This document shows, piece after piece, positions 1 to 7,607 of a stretch of DNA of 7,833 nt; within the stretch, counting starts at the first letter, position 1, and every line of letters starts with the position of its first letter. A program made the position numbers and the translations under genes. The notes beneath the pieces were generated by a model. It did not search any database. It saw only the letters and a list, made by a program, of their open reading frames with translations, and was not told the origin of the DNA. Source of the stretch: an uncultured Lachnospiraceae bacterium (GTDB taxonomy: Bacteria > Bacillota_A > Clostridia > Lachnospirales > Lachnospiraceae); contig USJM01000075.1 in the NCBI GenBank assembly GCA_900555005.1, forward strand, positions 1 to 7,833, written 5' to 3'.

Positions 1-1
1 C

Positions 2-576
2 GGCAAGACGACGATGATCAAGCTGGCCAACGGTCTGCTTCAGCCGACCTCCGGGGAGATCCTGATTGCGGGGAATGCGCCGGGGCCGAAGTCAAAGTCG
101 CTTGTCGCCTATCTGCCGGACAGGGATTTTCTGCCGCCCTACATGAATGTGACGCAGCTTCTGGAATTTTACAGCGACTTCTTTGCGGACTTCGACCGCG
201 AGAGAGCGGAAAAGCTGCTTGAGAGCCTGGGTTTGAACCGAAGCAGAAACTGAAAGCGATGTCAAAGGGAACCAAGGAAAAGATCCAACTGGTGCTTACG
301 ATGTCGAGGCGGGCAAAGATCTACCTGCTTGATGAGCCGATCGCCGGCGTCGATCCTGCAGCGAGGGACTTCATTATCCGGACAATCATCGGCAACTATG
401 CAGAGGACGCGCTGGTCGTCATATCCACCCATCTGATTGCGGACATTGAGACGGTGCTCGATGAGGTGGTTTTTCTGAAGAAAGGACATATTGTCCTGCA
501 CAAGCAAAGCGACGAGGTGATTGCCGAGAACGGCAAGGATATTGACCATGTATTCCGGGAAGTGTTTGCCTGCTGA
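2..576 (+). CDS. ABC transporter ATP-binding protein, YtrB-like ABC-2 type, 5'-truncated and frame-disrupted
   Basis: This is the cytoplasmic ATPase of an ABC-2 type transporter; it would power the permease encoded directly downstream. The window opens inside the Walker A motif (GKTT), so about 40 N-terminal residues are missing. With one base restored, about 191 residues remain. Visible motifs are a Q-loop region reading AYLPDRDF, where Asp replaces the usual Gln, a degenerate signature MSKGTKEK instead of LSGGQ, Walker B with catalytic Glu (IYLLDEP) and D-loop (GVDPAARD), and an H-loop His (ISTHL). This motif set is known from the YtrB-like subfamily of Firmicutes. The frame breaks at about 238-239: the upstream frame stops at 251-253, while the next frame continues KQKLKAMSKG without a gap. 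One extra C in the CC run would give LNPKQKLKAMSKG. The stop lies within the ribosome binding site of the permease, so the pair is an operon. Substrate is unknown. Family call is firm; whether the frameshift is real is not. Confidence 0.88.
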
Positions 577-590
577 GGAGGGGGAGAAGA
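571..590 (+). promoter_or_regulatory. strong ribosome binding site overlapping the ATPase stop codon
   Basis: The ATPase stop codon (574-576) runs directly into a purine-rich GAGGAGGGGGAG stretch followed by AAGA and the permease ATG at 591. The overlap of stop and Shine-Dalgarno suggests translational coupling of the two subunits. It also fixes 591 as the permease start; reading the downstream frame back to an ATG at 521 would give an N-terminus that is a shadow of the ATPase. Confidence 0.75.
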
Positions 591-1435
591 ATGTTCAGGA
601 AGCTGTTGAAATACGATATGAAGGAAGTCGGGATGGTGATGATGCCGCTGTACGCCGCGATGCTGGTTCTGGCGGCTGCAGCGGGGCTGTCCATGCGGTT
701 CTCAATTATGAAAGGGACGCGGGATGTCGTGGCCCGACGGTGCCGGGTGTTGTGACACTGATTCTGATGCTGGTTTACGGGGCCCTGATTCTGGCGATGG
801 CAGTCATGACGCTGGTCATGACAACCCGGAACTTCAGGGACAACCTGCTTGGGAGCCGCGGCTATCTGATGAATACGCTGCCGGTCGCCACACAGTCACA
901 GGTGCTCAGCAAGTCGCTGAACGGTCTGATCTGGATTGCCCTGGGCGGCGTTGCATCGGCTGTATCCGGAACCATTGCGCTTCTGTTCGTCATGCGGCGG
1001 CAGGATTGGGCAGAATTTTTCCAAACGATCAACGAGATGTTCGGTGACCGTATGTCGCCCTGGGTGATGCTTCTGCAACTCGTGATCCTGTTTGTGCTGG
1101 GAGCGCTGCAGATTGTCACAAAGATCTTTGTTTCCATCAGTGTCGGCAACCTCTGGCGCTCAAAGCGGGGACTTGGAGCGGTTCTGATGTTTGTCGGACT
1201 GACGGTTCTGCAGACCTTGATCGGAAACAGGCTGACGCACCTGGTGCCGGATGCGTCGATCAGCTACTCCCTGATGGGCAACGGAATCTCGATGGTCTTT
1301 GGGATGAACAGCGGGGATGCCGGACTGTTCACCGCAAGGCAGATGGGATTTGCGGCAGGGCAGGACATTCTCTATATCGTCCTGTTCCTGATCGGAACCA
1401 TCTGGGTGCTCCGAAATAAGATGGATCTTCAGTAA
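591..1435 (+). CDS. ABC-2 type transporter permease subunit, frame-disrupted
   Basis: This is an integral membrane protein, probably the permease partner of the upstream ATPase. The start at 591 is chosen because a strong GAGGAGGGGGAG sequence ends a few bases upstream and the N-terminus (MFRKLLKYDMKEVG) is typical of small ABC-2 permeases: a basic amphipathic stretch before the first helix. The repaired product is about 281 residues with about six hydrophobic segments: MPLYAAMLVLAAAAG, VVTLILMLVYGALILAMAV, IWIALGGVASAVSGTIALLF, VMLLQLVILFVLGAL, a weaker one near GAVLMFVGLTVLQTL, and ILYIVLFLIGTIWVL at the C-terminus. The segment FRDNLLGSRGYLMNTLPV after helix 2 resembles a loop common in this family. 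The frame breaks near 733-735: the start frame stops at 756-758, and the neighbouring frame continues TVPGVVTLILM to 1435. Adding one C to the CCC run joins the two as VVAPTVPGVV. Substrate cannot be told from sequence. Confidence 0.85.
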
Positions 1436-1466
1436 ATTTTTGGACTATTTACAGAAAAACAAGGAA

Positions 1467-1483
1467 GTGATCACGAGAATCAC
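1467..1483. promoter_or_regulatory. short inverted repeat, candidate operator
   Basis: Arms GTGAT and ATCAC are separated by seven bases and lie about 20 bp upstream of a TATAAT box, covering the place where a -35 element would sit. That position suits a DNA-binding regulator. The arms are only five bases, so chance is possible. There is no T-run after it, so it is not a terminator for the permease gene. Confidence 0.25.
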
Positions 1484-1503
1484 ACAACAGAGAACAGATC
1501 GTG

Positions 1504-1509
1504 TATAAT
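1504..1509 (+). promoter_or_regulatory. candidate -10 box for the secreted-protein gene
   Basis: A perfect TATAAT sits 121 bp upstream of the chosen start at 1631. No good TTGACA lies 16-18 bp before it (the bases there read roughly CACACA), so the promoter would be weak or activator-dependent. A TTGACA at 1514-1519 is present but lacks a good -10 at the right distance. The implied transcript has a leader of about 115 bases. Confidence 0.4.
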
Positions 1510-1550
1510 GGTTTTGACAGCATGGAAAGAATAGACAATTGAAGGGAAGG

Positions 1551-1596
1551 GCTTCACCGGTAGGGACACGCGGGGTGAGGCGGGAGAAGACGTGTC
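1551..1596 (+). promoter_or_regulatory. possible structured 5' leader with two interleaved dyads
   Basis: Two complementary pairs occur in the leader of the secreted-protein gene. GCTTCACC (1551-1558) pairs with GGTGAGGC (1574-1581), eight pairs including one G-U. GACACG (1565-1570), inside the loop of the first, pairs with CGTGTC (1591-1596). The order of the arms is that of an H-type pseudoknot. It matches no riboswitch class I recognise, and stems this short can arise by chance. Confidence 0.25.
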
Positions 1597-1630
1597 AGAC
1601 GATGCAGATGACTGCAGGAATGGAGGAAAC

Positions 1631-3274
1631 ATGAGAAAACAGATCAGAGTGCTGACAGCGGCAGTGCTGTGCGTGAATCTGGCATTCGCCGGAGCGGTTC
1701 CGGGATTTGCCTCAGAAGCGGCAGCTCTGGAAGCCGAGACTGAGTCCGCCCTTTTGGCGGGACAGGAACTGGCAGGCAAGGCGTTGGATGCGGCGAATGA
1801 GGCCTGGAAGTTTTCCGGGACGATGGAGTTTGGAGACGAACTTCTCTCCCTGATGTCTTCAGATGGAACGGACGTCAGCTGGCTGAAATCGGCCGGCGTG
1901 GATGGTGTCGTTGCAGGCAGCGGGGATGGAACCGCGGATGCGAATGAGACGGTTTCACTGAATGGGACAGCGCTGTGTGATGTGCAGACGAAATTCGATG
2001 CGAAGAGCGGCAAGCTGTATTTCAGCTTTCCGGATCTGAAAAAGGCGCCGGCCTCCGTGGATCTGAACAAGATTTTCTCCAGTATGAAATCAGATTTTCA
2101 TGCTGGCGTCGGTTCCGAAATTGGAGCGGGAATCCCTTCAGAAGATGTGACCCGGCTTCAGGAGGAAGCGGCAGAGCTGTTCGGCTCGATCAGCTCAGAG
2201 GAATGGTCAGATTTTGTCGGCAGGTATGCCGGAACTGTCATGACAGGGATCAAGACGGAGCAGGAGGGAGAGAGCCAGGTGACGGCGGGAAGCCTGAGTG
2301 ATACGGTCACCAGGACGACGGTCTCCATTCAGCCGGACGCGATGGACAAGATTGTCAGGGACAGTGTCGGAACACTCCGTGAGGATCCGCTTGTTCTGAA
2401 GATCCTCGGAAGCGATTTCGCAGCGGATCTGGTGTCGATGGCTGTAAAATCCGGAGCGGATAAGACATTGGACACCGGCGCAGACAGCACGGGCAGTGTC
2501 ACCGGCAGTCAGCTGGTCGGGATGTATCAGAGCGCACTGGATTCGGTGAAGGATAACCTGTCAGGCCTTCCGGGCTTCTCTCTCAGTATCGGCAACAACG
2601 CGGAAGGGAAGTTCACGAGCCTGGATCTGAAAGTCCTGTACTCCGGAGTCGAGATACCGGTATTCACATTTGCAACGATCACCGATGAAACGAAGAATGC
2701 AACGGAGCTGGATCTTGGCGAGCTGGTCGCATCTTCTCTGCTGGGGGCAGCTTCAGGTGAAGATCAATCCAACGCAGAGACAGAGGCAGATGCGCAGGAT
2801 ACCGCTTCATCCGGGAAGACCGGGCTTCTGATGGAAGGAACGACAGACGGCGGAAAGCTGAATGAGACAATTACCATCCAGGCAGCCGGCACACCGTACG
2901 CGACGGTGACGGTCAGCGACTGGGACATCGAAGGCATGAAGAGCGGAAAATTTGCTGGCAGCGTGATGGCACAGCTTGGCGGTGAATCTGTCGGACTTGA
3001 CTTTGCGCAGTCTGATGCCGAGGGACAGAGCGTAAGCCTCCTCGTGAACGGAGAGATGTTTGTGAAGGTGACTGGCAGCATACGTACAGCGGATCCGTCT
3101 TCTGTTCAGAAACTTGACACGACAGGAGCAGTGGAGCTGAAGAGCAGTGATGATCTGGAGAAGTATCTCGCAGACGCTGACCCGTCCGGCCTCCTTGAAA
3201 AGCTTCAGGCGGCAGGAGTCCCGCAGGAGCTTCTCGGAACAGAAACAGAGCAGGCCACCGGGGCGGCAGCCTGA
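1631..3274 (+). CDS. secreted protein of unknown function
   Basis: An intact 547-residue gene that I do not recognise as a named family. The start at 1631 follows TGGAGGAAAC, a good ribosome binding site, and gives a classical Sec signal peptide: MRKQIR, a hydrophobic core VLTAAVLCVNLAFAGAV, and likely signal peptidase I cleavage near PGFAS at residues 24-28. An in-frame ATG at 1592 is less likely because it buries the signal. The Cys in the signal lacks a lipobox context, so it is not an obvious lipoprotein, and there is no LPXTG motif or C-terminal helix, so the mature protein is probably released or held non-covalently. It is acidic, rich in Ser, Gly, Ala and Asp, with one mature Cys (residue 116). 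An N-terminal part (about 30-365) mixes amphipathic helices and strands; a low-complexity acidic linker (about 375-395) leads to a second, strand-rich part (about 398-480) and an acidic helical tail. It has its own apparent promoter and terminator, so it may be expressed separately from the upstream transporter. Confidence 0.85.
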   Translation: MRKQIRVLTAAVLCVNLAFAGAVPGFASEAAALEAETESALLAGQELAGKALDAANEAWKFSGTMEFGDELLSLMSSDGTDVSWLKSAGVDGVVAGSGDGTADANETVSLNGTALCDVQTKFDAKSGKLYFSFPDLKKAPASVDLNKIFSSMKSDFHAGVGSEIGAGIPSEDVTRLQEEAAELFGSISSEEWSDFVGRYAGTVMTGIKTEQEGESQVTAGSLSDTVTRTTVSIQPDAMDKIVRDSVGTLREDPLVLKILGSDFAADLVSMAVKSGADKTLDTGADSTGSVTGSQLVGMYQSALDSVKDNLSGLPGFSLSIGNNAEGKFTSLDLKVLYSGVEIPVFTFATITDETKNATELDLGELVASSLLGAASGEDQSNAETEADAQDTASSGKTGLLMEGTTDGGKLNETITIQAAGTPYATVTVSDWDIEGMKSGKFAGSVMAQLGGESVGLDFAQSDAEGQSVSLLVNGEMFVKVTGSIRTADPSSVQKLDTTGAVELKSSDDLEKYLADADPSGLLEKLQAAGVPQELLGTETEQATGAAA

Positions 3275-3346
3275 GGCAGCAGGACATCAGAGACATTTGT
3301 ATGATGCAGCCGGACGGCATCTGAAGCGGAAAAGCAATACCCGAAG

Positions 3347-3381
3347 AGCAGGGAGACGCGGAAAGCGTCCCCTGCTTTTTT
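3347..3381 (+). terminator. rho-independent terminator after the secreted-protein gene
   Basis: AGCAGGG pairs with CCCTGCT and GACGC with GCGTC, a 12-bp stem with one bulged A, a GGAAA loop, and then a run of six T including the last stem base. It lies about 70 bp after the stop at 3274 and ends just before the stop codon of the converging permease gene (3386-3388). Read from the other strand the hairpin is followed by only a weak T-rich stretch, so it serves the + strand mainly. Confidence 0.88.
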
Positions 3382-3385
3382 GGAA

Positions 3386-5859
3386 TTATTCCACAGCTTT
3401 TAGAGATTCCGCCATCGGGATTGCGCGAATTCGCTTTCTCATGAGGAGATTGACCATGTATGCGAACAGATTGGTGATCAGGATGGCAAGGACATAGCTG
3501 ACCGGTCTCATCCGTGTCAGGAAGACCATATTGTCGACGAGGATCCGGCTCATCACGGCGCGGTGGAAGAGCGTACCGAGCGGAAGACCGATGAAGCTGG
3601 CAATGAGCGAGAGAACCAGATTCTCCTGGAGAACATAGCTGTCGGTTTCCTTCGGGTAAAAACCGAGGACCTCGACGGTTGCAATTTCACGGCTTCGCTC
3701 AGCCAGATTGATTGAAGTCAGGTTGTAGATGACGATCAGCTCCAGCGCCCCTGAAAACAGGATCAGGAGAAGGACGATGTAGTAGACACAGGAGAGGGCC
3801 TTGTCTGCCGTTTCCTTCGAAAGAGACAGACTGCTGATCTGCCGGACCCCCGGAATCCCGGCAATCTGCTGTGAGAGGGCAGCATCTGCCGTTTCAGAAG
3901 AGGCATCTTTCGCAGTCATCTGAGCGTCGGACGTCCGGATCAGCAGCGTGTCGGGTTTCCATTCCCCAGCCTGCTGTTTCAACGTATCAGCATTCAGGAT
4001 CAGGGCATTGTCGATATAGTTGTCAAAGATGCCGCTGACGGTGGCTGTGACATCACGGCGTGCCGCGTCCTTTATGATCAGGGAGTCGCGATGGAGAGAG
4101 ACAGCTTCTGTGCGATTCTTATGCAGACGAGTACCTCTCCGGGCTGTGGAAAACGGCAGGCCTGGCCTTCTGTTTTCAGTGTCCAGAATGACATGAAGGA
4201 TTCCGGCTGGTCTGTACTGTAAAGCCTGACGTTCGTCATGGCACTTTTATGTGCCTTGATGCTGACCCGGGACAGGCTGCAGGGACAGGCAGCAGAGTCT
4301 GCGGCGATCCGGGAGAGTCTGACTGTCACCTCCTCGATTTTTGAGGGCTGGACGCCTGCCTCGATCTGGTAGTGCTGGATCGTCTTGTACTGGAGATCGG
4401 TGATGCCGATCAGGGAATCCTTGACACCGAACCCGGTCAGTACCAGCGCTGCGCAGCAGCCGATGCCGATCAGCATCATGAACAGGCGCTGCTTGTAGCG
4501 GAGCATGTTCCGGAGCGTGATTTTGTGGAGAAATGAGAGTCGTTTCCACAATGGAGTGATGTGTTCAAGCCAGATTCGTTTTCCGCTTTTAGAGACGCCT
4601 GGACGGATGAGCTCGGCAGGCCGGATCGACAGCTCGCTGCGGACAGAGAGCCAGGTGCACAGCAGGATACCGGTGATTGATACAGCACCTGTCATGACTG
4701 CGAGCGGCAGGCTGAAGGTATACTGGATTCTGGAAAAGCCATAGACGGAGCTGAAGGCAAGCCAGAAGACCTTCGGAATGAAAAGGGTACCGGCAAAATA
4801 TCCGACTGCCCAGCCGAGGAGGGCTGCACTCCCGGCGTACAGAAGGTACTTTGCGCTGATCTCCGCAGTTGAAAAGCCCAGGGCCTTGAGTGTTCCGATC
4901 TGCGTACGCTCTTCCTCGACCATCCGCGTCATGGTTGTGACGCAGACCAGCATGGCGATCAGGGCAAAGAGCAGCGGGAACAAATCTGCGATGCCGCTGA
5001 CGATCGAGATGTCATTGTTGAAACTGATAAGGCCGGAATGGTCTTCCCGGGTGAGAACGTAGGTGTGAAGCGATCTGTTCTCTGCAAGGCTGGTGACGCA
5101 GTCTTTGACCGTCTCCACCAGTGATTCATACACCTCGCCACGGTGCAGGGTTTCAGAATCGAGTGTGAGATCGATCTCTGTGAACGCTATGCTCAGAAAT
5201 GCACGCTTCGGCACAAACAGAAAGCCGTCAAGCTGGCCTGTGCCGATGGTGGTGCTTCCGCGGCTGGTGCTCAGCCAGAGTGGAGAATCGCACAGACCGA
5301 CGATGGTGAATGTCTTTGTATCCAGAAAACCGGCGGCCTGATCGGATTTCGAGGTGTCGACCGTCAGCTTTTTTCCGATGTCAGAGGAGGAAAAGAGCCG
5401 TCTGTCGGCCAGACATTCGGATGCAGTCTCTGGCATGCGGCCAGCCGTCAGGGATGGAAGATTGACTGTATTCTGGAGCGACTGGATACGGAGCGCATAG
5501 CGCTGCGCCGTGGTGCCGGCGGATGCCGGGCTGCCTGTATCCGTCTCGTGGCGCGCCGAGGTGACCTCGACCATGGCGTCTGTGCCGGTACCGCCCTCGG
5601 CGGTGGCGACACCTTCGATGTCCGAGAAGGCCCTGACGTCGGAGGACAGGAGAAAATTACTGCTGAGAATTCGGATGTCGTAAAGTTTCTGGCGGCTGAG
5701 ATAGTCATCGCAGGTCCGCTGCATCGCCGGCTTAGTAATTTTGAGACCGGCGAAAAAGCCTGTGCTCAGAAATAGAATCAGAAACAGCGCCAGATACCGC
5801 CCGAAAAATGTGCGGATGCTGCGCCTTGTCAGTTTGAAGATGGCACGATGGGTTTTCAT
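3386..5859 (-). CDS. FtsX/MacB-type ABC transporter permease with two FtsX domains, frame-disrupted
   Basis: A large membrane permease, about 824 residues once the frame is repaired, partner of the ATPase encoded just before it. Layout: helix 1 at about 21-39, an extracytoplasmic domain of about 245 residues (40-285), a first FtsX domain with helices near 290-312, 338-360 and 383-405, a linker, helix 5 near 459-478, a second extracytoplasmic domain, then three final helices near 692-713, 747-765 and 787-807. Each FtsX domain carries the family's loop motif after its first helix: EERTQIGTLKALGFS and ERSREIATVEVLGFY. Such permeases act in mechanotransmission or extrusion of lipids, peptides or drugs; the substrate is not deducible. 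The frame breaks near 4093: the start frame ends SLSIATP-stop at 4078, while the next frame continues HRDSLIIKDAARRDV to 3386. One extra C on the coding strand (GG to GGG at 4093-4094) restores AQKLSLSHRDSLII, the spacing expected of the family's AxKLGLKxGDxI-type segment. Confidence 0.88.
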
Positions 5860-5876
5860 AATGGGATCTCACCACT
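5860..5876 (-). promoter_or_regulatory. ribosome binding site overlapping the ATPase stop codon
   Basis: On the - strand the ATPase ends GAGTGGTGA, and a GGTGAG element spanning that stop codon lies eight bases before the permease ATG at 5859. The intergenic gap is nine bases. This arrangement suggests coupled translation, keeping the two transporter subunits in balance. Confidence 0.55.
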
Positions 5877-6570
5877 CAATCTGGTCTGCCGCGATGACAG
5901 CTTCATTTCTTTCATTCGACTGAATACGGCCGCTGCGGATCCTGATGATCCGGTCCGCCATCGGTGCGATCGCCTGATTGTGCGTGATGATCATGACGGT
6001 CGTATGGCGTTCGCGGCTCAGCCGGTGGAGCAGCTTCAGAATTCCTTTGCCTGTCTCGTAGTCAAGGGCGCCGGTCGGCTCGTCGCAGAGCAGAAGCTTC
6101 GGATTCTTTGCCAGGGCACGCGCGATGGCGACGCGCTGCTGCTCTCCGCCGGATAGCTGGGCAGGAAAATGTCTGCCCCGGTCTTTCAGGCCGACGAGGG
6201 AGAGCGCCGTCGGCGCGTCGATCGGGTCTTTGCAGAGCTGGGCAGCGATTTCGATGTTTTCAAGCGCCGTGAGATTCGGGATCAGGTTGTAGAACTGGAA
6301 GACAAACCCGACGTCATGCCGGCGGTAGTCGATCAGCCTGCGGTCACTGAGCGCCGAGACTTCGGAACCGTCCACAAGGATACTGCCGGACGTGACGGCG
6401 TCCATCCCGCCCAGCAGGTTGAGCAGGGTTGTCTTCCCGGCCCCGGAGGAACCCAGCACCACGCAGAATTCGCCCTTCTCCACGCTGAATGAGACGTCAT
6501 CCAGTGCTCTGACCGGGACCTCATGCGTTCCGTACAGCTTCGATACATGTTCAAATTCGATATACGCCAT
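5869..6570 (-). CDS. ABC transporter ATP-binding protein, LolD/MacB type
   Basis: An intact 233-residue ATPase that should energise the FtsX-type permease encoded nine bases downstream. All canonical parts are visible: Walker [10 protein letters not shown] (40-48), Q-loop Gln92 in [10 protein letters not shown], signature [15 protein letters not shown] from residue 139, Walker [13 protein letters not shown] with Asp163 and Glu164, and H-loop His197 in IITHN. The FQFYNL and DEPTGALD wording is typical of the LolD/MacB/FtsE group, known to pair with FtsX-like permeases. The start at 6570 gives the family N-terminus [14 protein letters not shown]; the frame stays open upstream to 6729, but that 53-residue extension matches nothing in the family and covers the promoter. 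The ribosome binding site is poor (a GGGTGGG stretch). No two-component system, often found next to such transporters in Firmicutes, is present in the window. Confidence 0.93.
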   Translation of the reverse strand: MAYIEFEHVSKLYGTHEVPVRALDDVSFSVEKGEFCVVLGSSGAGKTTLLNLLGGMDAVTSGSILVDGSEVSALSDRRLIDYRRHDVGFVFQFYNLIPNLTALENIEIAAQLCKDPIDAPTALSLVGLKDRGRHFPAQLSGGEQQRVAIARALAKNPKLLLCDEPTGALDYETGKGILKLLHRLSRERHTTVMIITHNQAIAPMADRIIRIRSGRIQSNERNEAVIAADQIEW

Positions 6571-6607
6571 GATACCCACCCGGCCTTTCTGATCCTGTTT
6601 TGCCCTC

Positions 6608-6616
6608 ACTATACCA
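6608..6616 (-). promoter_or_regulatory. candidate extended -10 promoter of the ATPase-permease operon
   Basis: On the - strand the sequence reads TGGTATAGT, an extended -10 element (TGn followed by TATAGT), 37 bp before the ATPase start at 6570. There is no clear TTGACA at the usual distance, which fits the weak dependence of extended -10 promoters on a -35 element. The leader would be about 30 bases. Confidence 0.45.
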
Positions 6617-6696
6617 TGAAGCCCGGTTGAATGATAGCATCTGAATGGCGGAAGCAGGGGCCGGACTTCTTCCCGGCGGGCGGATGAAAATATTTC

Positions 6697-6715
6697 GGAA
6701 TCATATGAGTATTCC
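6697..6715. promoter_or_regulatory. inverted repeat in the divergent promoter region, candidate operator
   Basis: Arms GGAAT and ATTCC with nine bases between them sit in an AT-rich stretch (about 6687-6740) that stands out from the GC-rich surroundings. The stretch lies between the divergent ATPase operon and the ThrE-like gene, so a shared regulator is possible. Arms are short and the match may be chance. Confidence 0.22.
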
Positions 6716-6730
6716 TGCAATTTACGCAAA

Positions 6731-6756
6731 TATTATTCCTCGGGATGGAGTATAGT
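6731..6756 (+). promoter_or_regulatory. possible promoter region of the ThrE-like gene
   Basis: Two -10-like hexamers are present, TATTAT (6731-6736) and TATAGT (6751-6756), upstream of the chosen start at 6800. Neither has a good -35 hexamer 16-18 bp before it. Use of the second would put transcription start near 6763, downstream of the possible GTG start at 6758, and so would favour the later start codons. Confidence 0.25.
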
Positions 6757-6799
6757 TGTGCTCGAAGTGATGATGGCAGAAAACACAAAGGGATGGAAA

Positions 6800-7566
6800 A
6801 TGAACCGGGACGAAGCGGAAGAATATCTGTACTGTGCGCTGGATATCGGCCAGCTGCTTCTTGCCAGCGGCGCGGAGGTCAACCGGGTCGAGGACACCAT
6901 CAGCCGCGTGATGGCGGCAGCCGGCGTTCCGAAGGTCGAGGTGTTCTCGATCACGTCGAATATCACGGTGACCGCGCATCTGGATGGGTTCCAGACGCTT
7001 ACACAGATGCGGAGAGTGTACGCGATCCATACCAACATGCGGCGGATTGAGGAACTCAATCAGCTGTCAAGGGATATCTGCGCAAAGAAGCTGAAGCCTG
7101 AGGCAATCCGGGACAGAATTGAGCGGATTCAGGAGGAGAAACCGGCAAACAGCCGCCTGCTTCCGGTCGGGTATGCCATCGTATCGGGTGCATTTGCCCT
7201 GTTCTTCGGCGGCGACCTGAACGATTTTGCGGCTTCCGTGCTGATCGGATTTCTTCTCTGCTACATCGAGCGGCTGATTTCAAGGTTCACGGACAATATC
7301 CTGATGACGGCGCTGATCTGGTCGACGGCCGGAGGCTTTCTGGCCCAGCTGACAGTCCTTTCAGGGCTGGGACATCACGCAGACCTTATCAGTATCGGCA
7401 ACATCATGCTGTTCATTCCCGGAATTGCCTTCACGAACTCGATCCGGGATATGTTTGTGGCGATACCATCACCGGCCTGATCCGGTTTATGGAGTCGATT
7501 CTTCTGGCAGGCATCATCGCGGTCGGGTTTACACTGGCGGGGCGCATCCTGGCCGGGCTGCTGTAA
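6800..7566 (+). CDS. threonine/serine exporter family protein, ThrE N-terminal (YjjP-like) subunit, frame-disrupted
   Basis: Membrane subunit of a split ThrE-type exporter. In Corynebacterium ThrE exports threonine and serine, and in E. coli the split YjjP/YjjB pair exports succinate; the substrate here is unknown. With one base restored it is about 255 residues. The soluble N-terminal part holds ALDIGQLLLASGAEVNRVEDTISRVMAAAGV (about residues 13-43), the family hallmark, followed by a region ending near residue 115 and about five hydrophobic segments from 121 on. The start at 6800 has an AAGGGA element six bases upstream and gives a family-like N-terminus (MNRDEAEEYL); GTG at 6758 or ATG at 6770/6773 are alternatives, with a GGATGGAG before 6758. 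The frame breaks near 7459-7460 inside the conserved NSIRDMFVGDTITGLIRFMESIL motif: the start frame stops at 7480, while the next frame completes the motif and last helix to 7566. One extra G in the GG run restores it. Confidence 0.88.
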
Positions 7567-7607
7567 GAAGTGCGCGTATGGAGCAGATTATCCGGGATGA
7601 GAAAGCC

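Noticed and set aside
1480..2070. 196-residue open frame on the - strand over the secreted-protein gene
   Set aside because: It lies opposite a gene with a clear signal peptide and ribosome binding site, has low-complexity Ser/Ala/Pro-rich content, and reflects base composition.
3147..3497. 116-residue + strand frame running from the secreted gene through the terminator
   Set aside because: It crosses a strong terminator hairpin and is basic and low in complexity; no support for translation.
5143..5775. 210-residue open frame on the + strand opposite the FtsX permease
   Set aside because: No ribosome binding site, no recognisable motif, and an Arg/Cys/Gly-rich composition typical of an antisense shadow of a GC-rich gene.
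6571..6729. 53-residue N-terminal extension of the LolD-type ATPase
   Set aside because: The extension has no family similarity and covers the likely promoter; the start at 6570 gives the standard N-terminus.
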